From Eledone cirrhosa (Eukaryota > Mollusca > Cephalopoda > Octopoda > Eledonidae), in assembly GCA_964016885.1 (NCBI GenBank), contig OZ024741.1, forward strand, positions 25,316,374 to 25,380,373: 64,000 nucleotides of DNA. Reading direction: 5' to 3'. Of the stretch, positions 47,801-63,600 are shown in pieces. A program made the translations under genes and the position numbers. Numbering within the stretch: the first letter of the stretch is position 1; each line of letters starts with the position of its first letter. The notes beneath the pieces are model-generated. The model searched no databases and was not told where the DNA came from. It saw only the letters and a list, made by a program, of their open reading frames with translations.

Positions 47801-50800
47801 TCAATGATATCAACTGAGACAGTATATAGAGTTCAATGATATCAACTGAGACAATATATAGAGTTCAATGATATCAACTGAGACAATATATAGAGTTCAA
47901 TGATATCAACTGAGACAATATATAGAGTTCAATGATATCAACTGAGACAGTATATACAGTTCAATGATATCATCTGAAACAGTATATAGAGTTCAATGAT
48001 ATCAATTGAGACAGTATATACGGTTCAATGATATCAACTGAGACAGTATATACAGTTCAATGATATCAACTGAGACAGTATATAGAGTTCAATGATATCA
48101 ACTGAGACAGTATATAGAGTTCAATGATATCAACTGAGACAATATATAGAGTTCAATGATATCAACTGAGACAATATATAGAGTTCAATGATATCAACTG
48201 AGACAGTATATAGAGTTCAATAATATCAACTGAGACAATATATAGAGTTCAATGATATCAACTGAGACAATATATAGAGTTCAATGATATCAACTGAGAC
48301 AGTATATAGAGTTCAATGATATCAACTGAGACAATATATAGAGTTCAATATCAATTAAGACAGTATATAGAGTTCAATAATATCAACTGAGACAGTATGT
48401 ACAGTTCAATGATATCAACTGAGACAGTATATAGAGTTCAATGATATCAACTGAGACAATATATAGAGTTCAATGATATAAACTGAGACAGTATATAGAG
48501 TTCAAACGAAATCAACTGAGACAATATATAGAGTTCAATGATATCAACTGAGACAATATATAGAGTTCAATGATATCAACTGAGACAGTATATACAGTTC
48601 AATGATATCAACTGAGACAGTATATACAGTTCAATGATATCAACTGAGACAGTATATACAGTTCAATGATATCAACTGAGACAGTATATAGAGTTCAATG
48701 ATATCAACTGAGACAGTATATACGGTTCAATGATATCAACTGAGACAGTATATACAGTTCAATGATATCAACTGAGACAGTATATAGAGTTCAATGATAT
48801 CAACTGAGACAATATATACAGTTCAATGATATCAACTGAGACAGTATATAGAGTTCAATATCAACTAAGACAGTATATAGAGTTCAATGATATCAACTGA
48901 GACAGTATATAGAGTTCAATGATATCAACTGAGACAATATATAGAGTTCAATGATATAAACTGAGACAGTATATAGAGTTCAAACGAAATCAACTGAGAC
49001 AATATATAGAGTTCAATGATATCAACTGAGACAATATATAGAGTTCAATGATATCAACTGAGACAGTATATACAGTTCAATGATATCAACTGAGACAGTA
49101 TATAGAGTTCAATGATATCAACTGAGACAGTATATAGAGTTCAATGATATCAACTGACAGTATATACAGTTCAATGATATCAACTGAAACAGTGTATAGA
49201 GTTCAATGATATCAACTCAGACAGTATATAGAGTTCAATGATATCAACTGAGACAGTATATACAGTTCAATGATATCAACTGAGACAATATATAGAGTTC
49301 AATGATATCAACTGAGACAGTATATAGAGTTCAATGATATCAACTGAGACAGTATATAGAGTTCAATGATATCAACTGAGACAATATATAGAGTTTAATA
49401 TCAACGGAGACAATATATACAGTTCAATGATATCAACTGAGACAGTATATAGAGTTCAATGATATCAAGTGAGACAGTATATACAGTTCAATGATATCAA
49501 CTGAAACAGTATATAGAGTTCAATGATATCAACTGAGACAGTATATAGAGTTCAATGATATCAACTGAGACAATATATAGAGTTCAATATCAACTGAGAC
49601 AATATATACAGTTCAATGATATCAACTGAGAGAGTATATGGAGTTCAATGATATCAACTGAGACAGTATATAGAGTTCAATGATATCAACTGAGACAGTA
49701 TATACAGTTCAATGATATCAACTGAGACAGTATATAGAGTTCAATGATAGCAACTGAGGCAGTATATAGAGTTCAATGATATCAACTGAGACAATATATA
49801 CAGTTCAATGATATCAACTGAGACAGTATATAGAGTTCAATGATATCAACTGAGACAATATATAGAGTTCAATGATATCAACTGAGACAGTATATAGAGT
49901 TCAATGATATCAACTGAGACAGTATATAGAGTTCAATGATATCAACTGAGACAATATATAGAGTTTAATATCAACGGAGACAATATATACAGTTCAATGA
50001 TATCAACTGAGACAGTATATAGAGTTCAATGATATCAAGTGAGACAGTATATACAGTTCAATGATATCAACTGAAACAGTATATAGAGTTCAATGATATC
50101 AACTGAGACAGTATATAGAGTTCAATGATATCAACTGAGACAATATATAGAGTTCAATATCAACTGAGACAATATATACAGTTCAATGATATCAACTGAG
50201 AGAGTATATGGAGTTCAATGATATCAACTGAGACAGTATATAGAGTTCAATGATATCAACTGAGACAGTATATACAGTTCAATGATATCAACTGAGACAG
50301 TATATAGAGTTCAATGATAGCAACTGAGGCAGTATATAGAGTTCAATGATATCAACTGAGACAATATATACAGTTCAATGATATCAACTGAGACAGTATA
50401 TAGAGTTCAATGATATCAACTGAGACAATATATAGAGTTCAATGATATCAACTGAGGCAGTATATAGAGTTCAATGATATAAATTGAGACAATATATAGA
50501 GTTCAATGATATCAACTGAGACAGTATATACAGTTCAATGATATCAACTGAGACAGTATATAGAGTTCAATATCAACTGAGACAGTATATACAGTTGAAT
50601 GATATCAACTGAGACAGTATATAGAGTTCAATGAAATCAACTGAGATAATATATAGAGTTCAATGATATCAACTGAGACAATATATAGAGTTCAATGATA
50701 TCAACTGAGACAGTATATACAGTTCAATGATATCAACTGAGACAGTATATAGAGTTCAATGATATCAACTGAGACAGTATATACAGTTCAATGATATCAA

Positions 50801-53800
50801 CTGAGACAGTATATACAGTTCAATGATATCAACTGAGACAGTATATAGAGTTCAATGATATCAACTGAGACAGTATATACAGTTCAATGATATCAACTGA
50901 GACAGTATATAGAGTTCAATATTATCAACTGAGACAATATAAACAGTTCAATGATATCAACTGAGACAGTATATAGAGTTCAATGATATCAACTGAGACA
51001 GTATATACAGTTCAATGATATCAACTGAGACAGTATATACAGTTCAATGATATCAACTGAGACAATATATAGAGTTCAATGATATCAACTGAGGCAGTAT
51101 ATACAGTTCAATGATATCAACTGAGACGATATATAGAGTTCAATGATATCAACTGAGATAGTATATACAGTTCAATGATATCAACTGAGACAATATATAG
51201 AGTTCAATGATATCAACTGAGACAGTATATACAGTTCAATGATATCAACTGAGACAGTATATAGAGTTCAATGATATCAACTGGGACAATATATAGAGTT
51301 CAATGATATCAACTGAGACAATATATAGAGTTCAATGATATCAACTGAGACAATATATAGAGTTCAATGATATCAACTGAGACAGTATATACAGTTCAAT
51401 GATATCAACTGAGACAATATATAGTTCAATGATATCGATTGAGACAGTATATACAGTTGAATGATATCAACTGAGACAGTATATACAGTTCAATGATATC
51501 AACTGAGACAGTATATAGAGTTCAATGATATCAACTGAGACAGTAAATAGAGTTCAATGATATCAACTGAGACAGTATATAGAGTTCAATGATATCAACT
51601 GAGACAGTATATACAGTTCAATGATATCAACTGAAACAGTATATAGAGTTTAATGATATCAACTGAGACAGTATATAGAGTTCAATGATATCAACTGAGA
51701 CAGTATATACAGTTCAATGATATCAACTGAGACAATATATAGAGTTCAATATCAACTGAGACAATATATAGAGTTCAATGATATCAACTGAGACAGTATA
51801 TACAGTTCAATGATATCATCTGAAACAATATATAGAGTTCAATGATATCAACTGAGACAGTATATACGGTTCAATGATATCAACTGAGACAGTATATACA
51901 GTTCAATGATATCAACTGAGACAGTATATAGAGTTCAATGATATCAACTGAGACAATATATACAGTTCAATGATATCAACTGAGACAGTATATAGAGTTC
52001 AATGATATCAACTGAGACAGTATATACAGTTCAATGATATCAACTGAGACAGTATATACAGTTCAATGATATCAACTGAGACAATATATAGAGTTCAATG
52101 ATATCAACTGAGGCAGTATATAGAGTTCAATGATATCAACTGAGACAATATATAGAGTTCAATGATATCAACTGAGACAATATATAGAGTTCAATGATAT
52201 CAACTGAGATAGTATATACAGTTCAATGATATCAACTGAGACAATATATACAGTTCAATGATATCAACTGAGACAGTATATAGAGTTCAATGATATCAAC
52301 TGAGACAATATATAGAGTTCAATGATATCAACTGAGACAATATATAGAGTTCAATGATATCAACTGAGACAATATATAGAGTTCAATGATATCAACTGAG
52401 ACAGTATATACAGTTCAATGATATCATCTGAAACAGTATATAGAGTTCAATGATATCAATTGAGACAGTATATACGGTTCAATGATATCAACTGAGACAG
52501 TATATACAGTTCAATGATATCAACTGAGACAGTATATAGAGTTCAATGATATCAACTGAGACAGTATATAGAGTTCAATGATATCAACTGAGACAGTATA
52601 TAGAGTTCAATGATACCAACTGAGACAATATATAGAGTTCAATGATATCAACTGAGACAATATATAGAGTTCAATGATATCAACTGAGACAGTATATAGA
52701 GTTCAATAATATCAACTGAGACAATATATAGAGTTCAATGATATCAACTGAGACAATATATAGAGTTCAATTATATCAACTGAGACAGTATATAGAGTTC
52801 AATGATATCAACTGAGACAATATATAGAGTTCAATATCAATTAAGACAGTATATAGAGTTCAATAATATCAACTGAGACAGTATATACAGTTCAATGATA
52901 TCAACTGAGACAGTATATAGAGTTCAATGATATCAACTGAGACAATATATAGAGTTCAATGATATAAACTGAGACAGTATATAGAGTTCAAACGAAATCA
53001 ACTGAGACAATATATAGAGTTCAATGATATCAACTGAGACAATATATAGAGTTCAATGATATCAACTGAGACAGTATATACAGTTCAATGATATCAACTG
53101 AGACAGTATATACAGTTCAATGATATCAACTGAGACAGTATATACAGTTCAATGATATCAACTGAGACAGTATATAGAGTTCAATGATATCAACTGAGAC
53201 AGTATATACGGTTCAATGATATCAACTGAGACAGTATATACAGTTCAATGATATCAACTGAGACAGTATATAGAGTTCAATGATATCAACTGAGACAATA
53301 TATACAGTTCAATGATATCAACTGAGACAGTATATAGAGTTCAATATCAACTAAGACAGTATATAGAGTTCAATGATATCAACTGAGACAGTATATAGAG
53401 TTCAATGATATCAACTGAGACAATATATAGAGTTCAATGATATAAACTGAGACAGTATATAGAGTTCAAACGAAATCAACTGAGACAATATATAGAGTTC
53501 AATGATATCAACTGAGACAATATATAGAGTTCAATGATATCAACTGAGACAGTATATACAGTTCAATGATATCAACTGAGACAGTATATAGAGTTCAATG
53601 ATATCAACTGAGACAGTATATAGAGTTCAATGATATCAACTGACAGTATATACAGTTCAATGATATCAACTGAAACAGTGTATAGAGTTCAATGATATCA
53701 ACTCAGACAGTATATAGAGTTCAATGATATCAACTGAGACAGTATATACAGTTCAATGATATCAACTGAGACAATATATAGAGTTCAATGATATCAACTG

Positions 53801-56800
53801 AGACAGTATATAGAGTTCAATGATATCAACTGAGACAGTATATAGAGTTCAATGATATCAACTGAGACAATATATAGAGTTTAATATCAACGGAGACAAT
53901 ATATACAGTTCAATGATATCAACTGAGACAGTATATAGAGTTCAATGATATCAAGTGAGACAGTATATACAGTTCAATGATATCAACTGAAACAGTATAT
54001 AGAGTTCAATGATATCAACTGAGACAGTATATAGAGTTCAATGATATCAACTGAGACAATATATAGAGTTCAATATCAACTGAGACAATATATACAGTTC
54101 AATGATATCAACTGAGAGAGTATATGGAGTTCAATGATATCAACTGAGACAATATATAGAGTTCAATGATATCAACTGAGACAGTATATACAGTTCAATG
54201 ACATCAACTGAGACAGTATATAGAGTTCAATGATATCAACTGAGACGGTATATACAGTTCAATGATATCAACTGAGACAGTATATAGAGTTCAATGATAT
54301 CAACTGAGACAGTATATACAGTTCAATGATATCAACTGAGACAGTATATAGAGTTCAATGATAGCAACTGAGGCAGTATATAGAGTTCAATGATATCAAC
54401 TGAGACAATATATACAGTTCAATGATATCAACTGAGACAGTATATAGAGTTCAATGATATCAACTGAGACAATATATAGAGTTCAATGATATCAACTGAG
54501 GCAGTATATAGAGTTCAATGATATAAATTGAGACAATATATAGAGTTCAATGATATCAACTGAGACAGTATATACAGTTCAATGATATCAACTGAGACAG
54601 TATATAGAGTTCAATATCAACTGAGACAGTATATACAGTTGAATGATATCAACTGAGACAGTATATAGAGTTCAATGAAATCAACTGAGATAATATATAG
54701 AGTTCAATGATATCAACTGAGACAATATATAGAGTTCAATGATATCAACTGAGACAGTATATACAGTTCAATGATATCAACTGAGACAGTATATAGAGTT
54801 CAATGATATCAACTGAGACAGTATATACAGTTCAATGATATCAACTGAGACAGTATATACAGTTCAATGATATCAACTGAGACAGTATATAGAGTTCAAT
54901 GATATCAACTGAGACAGTATATACAGTTCAATGATATCAACTGAGACAGTATATAGAGTTCAATATTATCAACTGAGACAATATAAACAGTTCAATGATA
55001 TCAACTGAGACAGTATATAGAGTTCAATGATATCAACTGAGACAGTATATACAGTTCAATGATATCAACTGAGACAGTATATACAGTTCAATGATATCAA
55101 CTGAGACAATATATAGAGTTCAATGATATCAACTGAGGCAGTATATACAGTTCAATGATATCAACTGAGACGATATATAGAGTTCAATGATATCAACTGA
55201 GATAGTATATACAGTTCAATGATATCAACTGAGACAATATATAGAGTTCAATGATATCAACTGAGACAGTATATACAGTTCAATGATATCAACTGAGACA
55301 GTATATAGAGTTCAATGATATCAACTGGGACAATATATAGAGTTCAATGATATCAACTGAGACAATATATAGAGTTCAATGATATCAACTGAGACAATAT
55401 ATAGAGTTCAATGATATCAACTGAGACAGTATATACAGTTCAATGATATCAACTGAGACAATATATAGTTCAATGATATCGATTGAGACAGTATATACAG
55501 TTGAATGATATCAACTGAGACAGTATATACAGTTCAATGATATCAACTGAGACAGTATATAGAGTTCAATGATATCAACTGAGACAGTAAATAGAGTTCA
55601 ATGATATCAACTGAGACAGTATATAGAGTTCAATGATATCAACTGAGACAGTATATACAGTTCAATGATATCAACTGAAACAGTATATAGAGTTTAATGA
55701 TATCAACTGAGACAGTATATAGAGTTCAATGATATCAACTGAGACAGTATATACAGTTCAATGATATCAACTGAGACAATATATAGAGTTCAATATCAAC
55801 TGAGACAATATATAGAGTTCAATGATATCAACTGAGACAGTATATACAGTTCAATGATATCATCTGAAACAATATATAGAGTTCAATGATATCAACTGAG
55901 ACAGTATATACGGTTCAATGATATCAACTGAGACAGTATATACAGTTCAATGATATCAACTGAGACAGTATATAGAGTTCAATGATATCAACTGAGACAA
56001 TATATACAGTTCAATGATATCAACTGAGACAGTATATAGAGTTCAATGATATCAACTGAAACAGTATATACAGTTCAATGATATCAACTGAGACAGTATA
56101 TACAGTTCAATGATATCAACTGAGACAATATATAGAGTTCAATGATATCAACTGAGGCAGTATATAGAGTTCAATGATATCAACTGAGACAATATATAGA
56201 GTTCAATGATATCAACTGAGACAATATATAGAGTTCAATGATATCAACTGAGATAGTATATACAGTTCAATGATATCAACTGAGACAATATATACAGTTC
56301 AATGATATCAACTGAGACAGTATATAGAGTTCAATGATATCAACTGAGACAATATATAGAGTTCAATGATATCAACTGAGACAATATATAGAGTTCAATG
56401 ATATCAACTGAGACAATATATAGAGTTCAATGATATCAACTGAGACAGTATATACAGTTCAATGATATCATCTGAAACAATATATAGAGTTCAATGATAT
56501 CAATTGAGACAGTATATACGGTTCAATGATATCAACTGAGACAGTATATACAGTTCAATGATATCAACTGAGACAGTATATAGAGTTCAATGATATCAAC
56601 TGAGACAGTATATAGAGTTCAATGATATCAACTGAGACAGTATATAGAGTTCAATGATACCAACTGAGACAATATATAGAGTTCAATGATATCAACTGAG
56701 ACAATATATAGAGTTCAATGATATCAACTGAGACAGTATATAGAGTTCAATGATATCAACTGAGACAATATATAGAGTTCAATGATATCAACTGAGACAA

Positions 56801-57500
56801 TATATAGAGTTCAATGATATCAACTGAGACAGTATATAGAGTTCAATGATATCAACTGAGACAATATATAGAGTTCAATATCAATTAAGACAGTATATAG
56901 AGTTCAATAATATCAACTGAGACAGTATATACAGTTCAATGATATCAACTGAGACAGTATATAGAGTTCAATGATATCAACTGAGACAATATATACAGTT
57001 CAATGATTATCAACTGAGACAATATATACAGTTCAATGATATCAACTGATACAATATATACAGTTCAATGATATCAACTGAGACAATATATAGAGTTCAA
57101 TGATATCAACTGAGACAGTATATACAGTTCAATGATATCAATTGAGACAGTATATACAGTTCAATGATATCAACTGAGACAGTATATAGAGTTCAATGAT
57201 ATCAACTGAGACAATATATAGAGTTCAATGATATCGATTGAGACAGTATATACAGTTGAATGATATCAACTGAGACAGTATATACAGTTCAATGATATCA
57301 ACTGAGACAGTATATAGAGTTCAATGATATCAACTGAGACAGTAAATAGAGTTCAATGATATCAACTGAGACAGTATATAGAGTTCAATGATATCAACTG
57401 AGACAGTATATACAGTTCAATGATATCAACTGAAACAGTATATAGAGTTTAATGATATCAACTGAGACAGTATATAGAGTTCAATGATATCAACTGAGAC
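44880..57500. repeat. Satellite C higher-order repeats (~4.0-4.5 kb, about 3 copies)
   Basis: Rare units recur in a fixed order. TTCAAACGAAATCAAC has its CAAACG at 44905, 48503, 48981, 52989 and 53467. A unit with the deletion ACTGACAGTATA is at 45141, 49153 and 53639. GTTTAATATCAACGGAG is at 45381, 49393, 49963 and 53879. The repeat distance is 4,486 bp between copies 2 and 3 and 4,012 bp between copies 1 and 2. A 478 bp duplication separates paired CAAACG units, and copy 2 alone has an extra 570 bp duplication. Confidence 0.85.
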
Positions 57501-60500
57501 AGTATATACAGTTCAATGATATCAACTGAGACAATATATAGAGTTCAATATCAACTGAGACAATATACAGAGTTCAATGATATCAACTGAGACAGTATAT
57601 ACGGTTCAATGATATCAACTGAGACAGTATATACAGTTCAATGATATCAACTGAGACAGTATATAGAGTTCAATGATATCAACTGAGACAATATATACAG
57701 TTCAATGATATCAACTGAGACAGTATATAGAGTTCAATGATATCAACTGAAACAGTATATACAGTTCAATGATATCAACTGAGACAATATATAGAGTTCA
57801 ATGATATCAACTGAGGCAGTATATAGAGTTCAATGATATCAACTGAGACAATATATAGAGTTCAATGATATCAACTGAGACAATATATAGAGTTCAATGA
57901 TATCAACTGAGATAGTATATACAGTTCAATGATATCAACTGAGACAATATATACAGTTCAATGATATCAACTGAGACAGTATATAGAGTTCAATGATATC
58001 AACTGAGACAATATATAGAGTTCAATGATATCAACTGAGACAATATATAGAGTTCAATGATATCAACTGAGACAATATATAGAGTTCAATGATATCAACT
58101 GAGACAGTATATACAGTCCAATGATATCTGAAACAATATATAGAGTTCAATGATATCAATTGAGACAGTATATACGGTTCAATGATATCAACTGAGACAG
58201 TATATACAGTTCAATGATATCAACTGAGACAGTATATAGAGTTCAATGATATCAACTGAGACAGTATAAAGAGTTCAATGATATCAACTGAGACAGTATA
58301 TAGAGTTCAATGATACCAACTGAGACAATATATAGAGTTCAATGATATCAACTGAGACAATATATAGAGTTCAATGATATCAACTGAGACAGTATATAGA
58401 GTTCAATGATATCAACTGAGACAATATATAGAGTTCAATGATATCAACTGAGACAATATATAGAGTTCAATGATATCAACTGAGTCAGTATATAGAGTTC
58501 AATGATATCAACTGAGACAATATATAGAGTTCAATATCAATTAAGACAGTATATAGAGTTCAATAATATCAACTGAGACAGTATATACAGTTCAATGATA
58601 TCAACTGAGACAGTATATAGAGTTCAATGATATCAACTGAGACAATATATACAGTTCAATGATTATCAACTGAGACAATATATACAGTTCAATGATATCA
58701 ACTGATACAATATATACAGTTCAATGATATCAACTGAGACAATATATAGAGTTCAATGATATCAACTGAGACAGTATATACAGTTCAATGATATCAATTG
58801 AGACAGTATATACAGTTCAATGATATCAACTGAGACAGTATATACAGTTCAATGATATCAACTGAGACAATATATAGAGTTCAATGATATCAATTGAGAC
58901 AGTATATACAGTTGAATGATATCAACTGAGACAGTATATACAGTTCAATGATATCAACTGAGACAATATATAGAGTTCAATGATATCAACTGAGACAATA
59001 TATACAGTTCAATGATTATCAACTGAGACAATATATACAGTTCAATGATATCAACTGAGACAGTATATAGAGTTCAATGATATCAACTGAGACAGTATAT
59101 ACAGTTCAATGATATCAACTGAAACAGTATATAGAGTTTAATGATATCAACTGAGACAGTATATAGAGTTCAATGATATCAACTGAGACAGTATATACAG
59201 TTCAATGATATCAACTGAGACAATATATAGAGTTCAATATCAACTGAGACAATATATAGAGTTCAATATCAACTGAGACAATATATAGAGTTCAATGATA
59301 TCAACTGAGACAGTATATACGGTTCAATGATATCAACTGAGACAGTATATACAGTTCAATGATATCAACTGAGACAGTATATAGAGTTCAATGATATCAA
59401 CTGAGACAATATATAGAGTTCAATGATATCAACTGAGACAGTATATAGAGTTCAATGATATCAACTGAAACAGTATATACAGTTCAATGATATCAACTGA
59501 GACAGTATATACAGTTCAATGATATCAACTGAGACAATATATAGAGTTCAATGATATCAACTGAGGCAGTATATAGAGTTCAATGATATCAACTGAGACA
59601 ATATATAGAGTTCAATGATATCAACTGAGACAATATATAGAGTTCAATGATATCAACTGAGATAGTATATACAGTTCAATGATATCAACTGAGACAATAT
59701 ATACAGTTCAATGATATCAACTGAGACAGTATATAGAGTTCAATGATATCAAATGAGACAATATATAGAGTTCAATGATATCAACTGAGACAATATATAG
59801 AGTTCAATGATATCAACTGAGACAATATATAGAGTTCAATGATATCAACTGAGACAGTATATACAGTCCAATGATATCATCTGAAACAATATATAGAGTT
59901 CAATGATATCAATTGAGACAGTATATACAGTTCAATGATATCAACTGAGACAATATATACAGTTCAATGATATCAACTGAGACAGTATATACAGTTCAAT
60001 GATATCAACTGAGACAGTATATAGAGTTCAATGATATCAACTGAGACAGTATAAAGAGTTCAATGATATCAACTGAGACAGTATATAGAGTTCAATGATA
60101 CCAACTGAGACAATATATAGAGTTCAATGATATCAACTGAGACAATATATAGAGTTCAATGATATCAACTGAGACAGTATATAGAGTTCAATGATATCAA
60201 CTGAGACAATATATAGAGTTCAATGATATCAACTGAGACAATATATAGAGTTCAATGATATCAACTGAGTCAGTATATAGAGTTCAATGATATCAACTGA
60301 GACAATATATAGAGTTCAATATCAATTAAGACAGTATATAGAGTTCAATAATATCAACTGAGACAGTATATACAGTTCAATGATATCAACTGAGACAGTA
60401 TATAGAGTTCAATGATATCAACTGAGACAATATATACAGTTCAATGATATCAACTGATACAATATATACAGTTCAATGATATCAACTGAGACAATATATA

Positions 60501-60639
60501 GAGTTCAATGATATCAACTGAGACAGTATATACAGTTCAATGATATCAATTGAGACAGTATATACAGTTCAATGATATCAACTGAGACAGTATATACAGT
60601 TCAATGATATCAACTGAGACAATATATAGAGATCAATGA

Positions 60640-63600
60640 TATCAACTGAAACAGTATATAGAGTTCAATGATATCAACTGAGACAATATATAGAGTTCAA
60701 TGATATCAACTGAGACAATATATAGAGTTCAATGATATCAATTAAGACAGTATATAGAGTTCAATGATATCTACTGAGACAATATATAGAGTTCAATGAT
60801 ATCAACTGAGACAGTATATAGAGTTCAATGATATCAACTGAGGCAGTATATAGAGTTCAATGATATCAACTGAGACAATATATAGAGTTCAATGATATCA
60901 ACTGAGACAGTATATAGAGTTCAATGATATCAACTGAGACAATATATAGAGTTCAATGATATCAACTGAGACCTTATATAGAGTTCAATGATATCAACTG
61001 AGACAATATATAGAGTTCAATAATATCAACTGAAACAGTATATACAGTTCAATGATATCAACTGAGACAATATATAGAGTTCAATATCAACTGAGACAAT
61101 ATATACAGTTCAATGATATCAACTGAGACAGTATATAGAGTTCAATGATATCAACTGAGACAATATATAGAGTTCAATGATATCAACTGAGACAATATAT
61201 AGAGTTCAATATCAACTGAGACAGTATATAGAGTTCAATGATATCAACTGAGACGATATATAGAGTTCAATATCAACTGAGACAGTATATACAGTTCAAT
61301 GATATCAACTGAGACAATATATAGAGTTCAATGATATCAACTGAGACAGTATATACAGTTCAATATCAACTGAGACAATAAATAGCGTTCAATATCAACT
61401 GAGACAATATATAGAGTTCAATGATATCAACTGAGACAATATATAGAGTTCAATATCAACTGAGACAGTATATAGAGTTCAATGATTTCAACTGAGACAA
61501 TATATAGAGTTCAATGATATCAACTGAAACAGTGTATAGAGTTCAATGATATCAACTCAGACAGTATATAGAGTTCAATGATATCAACTGAGACAGTATA
61601 TACAGTTCAATGATATCAACTGAGACAGTATATAGAGTTCAATGATATCAACTGAGACAATATATACAGTTCAATGATATCAACTGAGACAGTATATAGA
61701 GTTCAATGATATCAACTGAAACAGTATATACAGTTCAATGATATCAACTGAGACAGTATATACAGTTCAATGATATCAACTGAGACAATATATAGAGTTC
61801 AATGATATCAACTGAGGCAGTATATAGAGTTCAATGATATCAACTGAGACAATATATAGAGTTCAATGATATCAACTGAGACAATATATAGAGTTCAATG
61901 ATATCAACTGAGATAGTATATACAGTTCAATGATATCAACTGAGACAATATATACAGTTCAATGATATCTACTGAGACAGTATATAGAGTTCAATGATAT
62001 CAACTGAGACAATATATAGAGTTCAATGATATCAACCGAGACAATATATAGAGTTCAATGATATCAACTGAGACAATATATAGAGTTCAATGATATCAAC
62101 TGAGACAGTATATACAGTTCAATGATATCATCTGAAACAATATATAGAGTTCAATGATATCAATTGAGACAGTATATACGGTTCAATGATATCAACTGAG
62201 ACAGTATATACAGTTCAATGATATCAACTGAGACAGTATATAGAGTTCAATGATATCAACTGAGACAGTATATAGAGTTCAATGATATCAACTGAGACAG
62301 TATATAGAGTTCAATGATACCAACTGAGACAATATATAGAGTTCAATGATATCAACTGAGACAATATATAGAGTTCAATGATATCAACTGAGACAGTATA
62401 TAGAGTTCAATGATATCAACTGAGACAATATATAGAGTTCAATATCAATTAAGACAGTATATCGAGTTCAATAATATCAACTGAGACAGTATATACAGTT
62501 CAATGATATCAACTGAGACAGTATATAGAGTTCAATGATATCAACTGAGACAATATATACAGTTCAATGATTATCAACTGAGACAATATATACAGTTCAA
62601 TGATATCAACTGATACAATATATACAGTTCAATGATATCAACTGAGACAATATATAGAGTTCAATGATATCAACTGAGACAGTATATACAGTTCAATGAT
62701 ATCAATTGAGACAGTATATACAGTTCAATGATATCAACTGAGACAGTATATAGAGTTCAATGATATCAACTGAGACAATATATAGAGTTCAATGATATCG
62801 ATTGAGACAGTATATACAGTTGAATGATATCAACTGAGACAGTATATACAGTTCAATGATATCAACTGAGACAGTATATAGAGTTCAATGATATCAACTG
62901 AGACAGTAAATAGAGTTCAATGATATCAACTGAGACAGTATATAGAGTTCAATGATATCAACTGAGACAGTATATACAGTTCAATGATATCAACTGAAAC
63001 AGTATATAGAGTTTAATGATATATAGAGTTCAATGATATCAACTGAGACAGTATATACAGTTCAATGATATCAACTGAGACAATATATAGAGTTCAATAT
63101 CAACTGAGACAATATATAGAGTTCAATGATATCAACTGAGACAGTATATACGGTTCAATGATATCAACTAAGACAGTATATACAGTTCAATGATATCAAC
63201 TGAGACAGTATATAGAGTTCAATGATATCAACTGAGACAATATATACAGTTCAATGATATCAACTGAGACAGTATATAGAGTTCAATGATATCAACTGAA
63301 ACAGTATATACAGTTCAATGATATCAACTGAGACAGTATATAGAGTTCAATGATATCAACTGAGACAATATATACAGTTCAATGATTATCAACTGAGACA
63401 ATATATACAGTTCAATGATATCAACTGATACAATATATACAGTTCAATGATATCAACTGAGACAATATATAGAGTTCAATGATATCAACTGAGACAGTAT
63501 ATACAGTTCAATGATATCAATTGAGACAGTATATACAGTTCAATGATATCAACTGAGACAGTATATACAGTTCAATGATATCAATTAAGACAGTATATAG

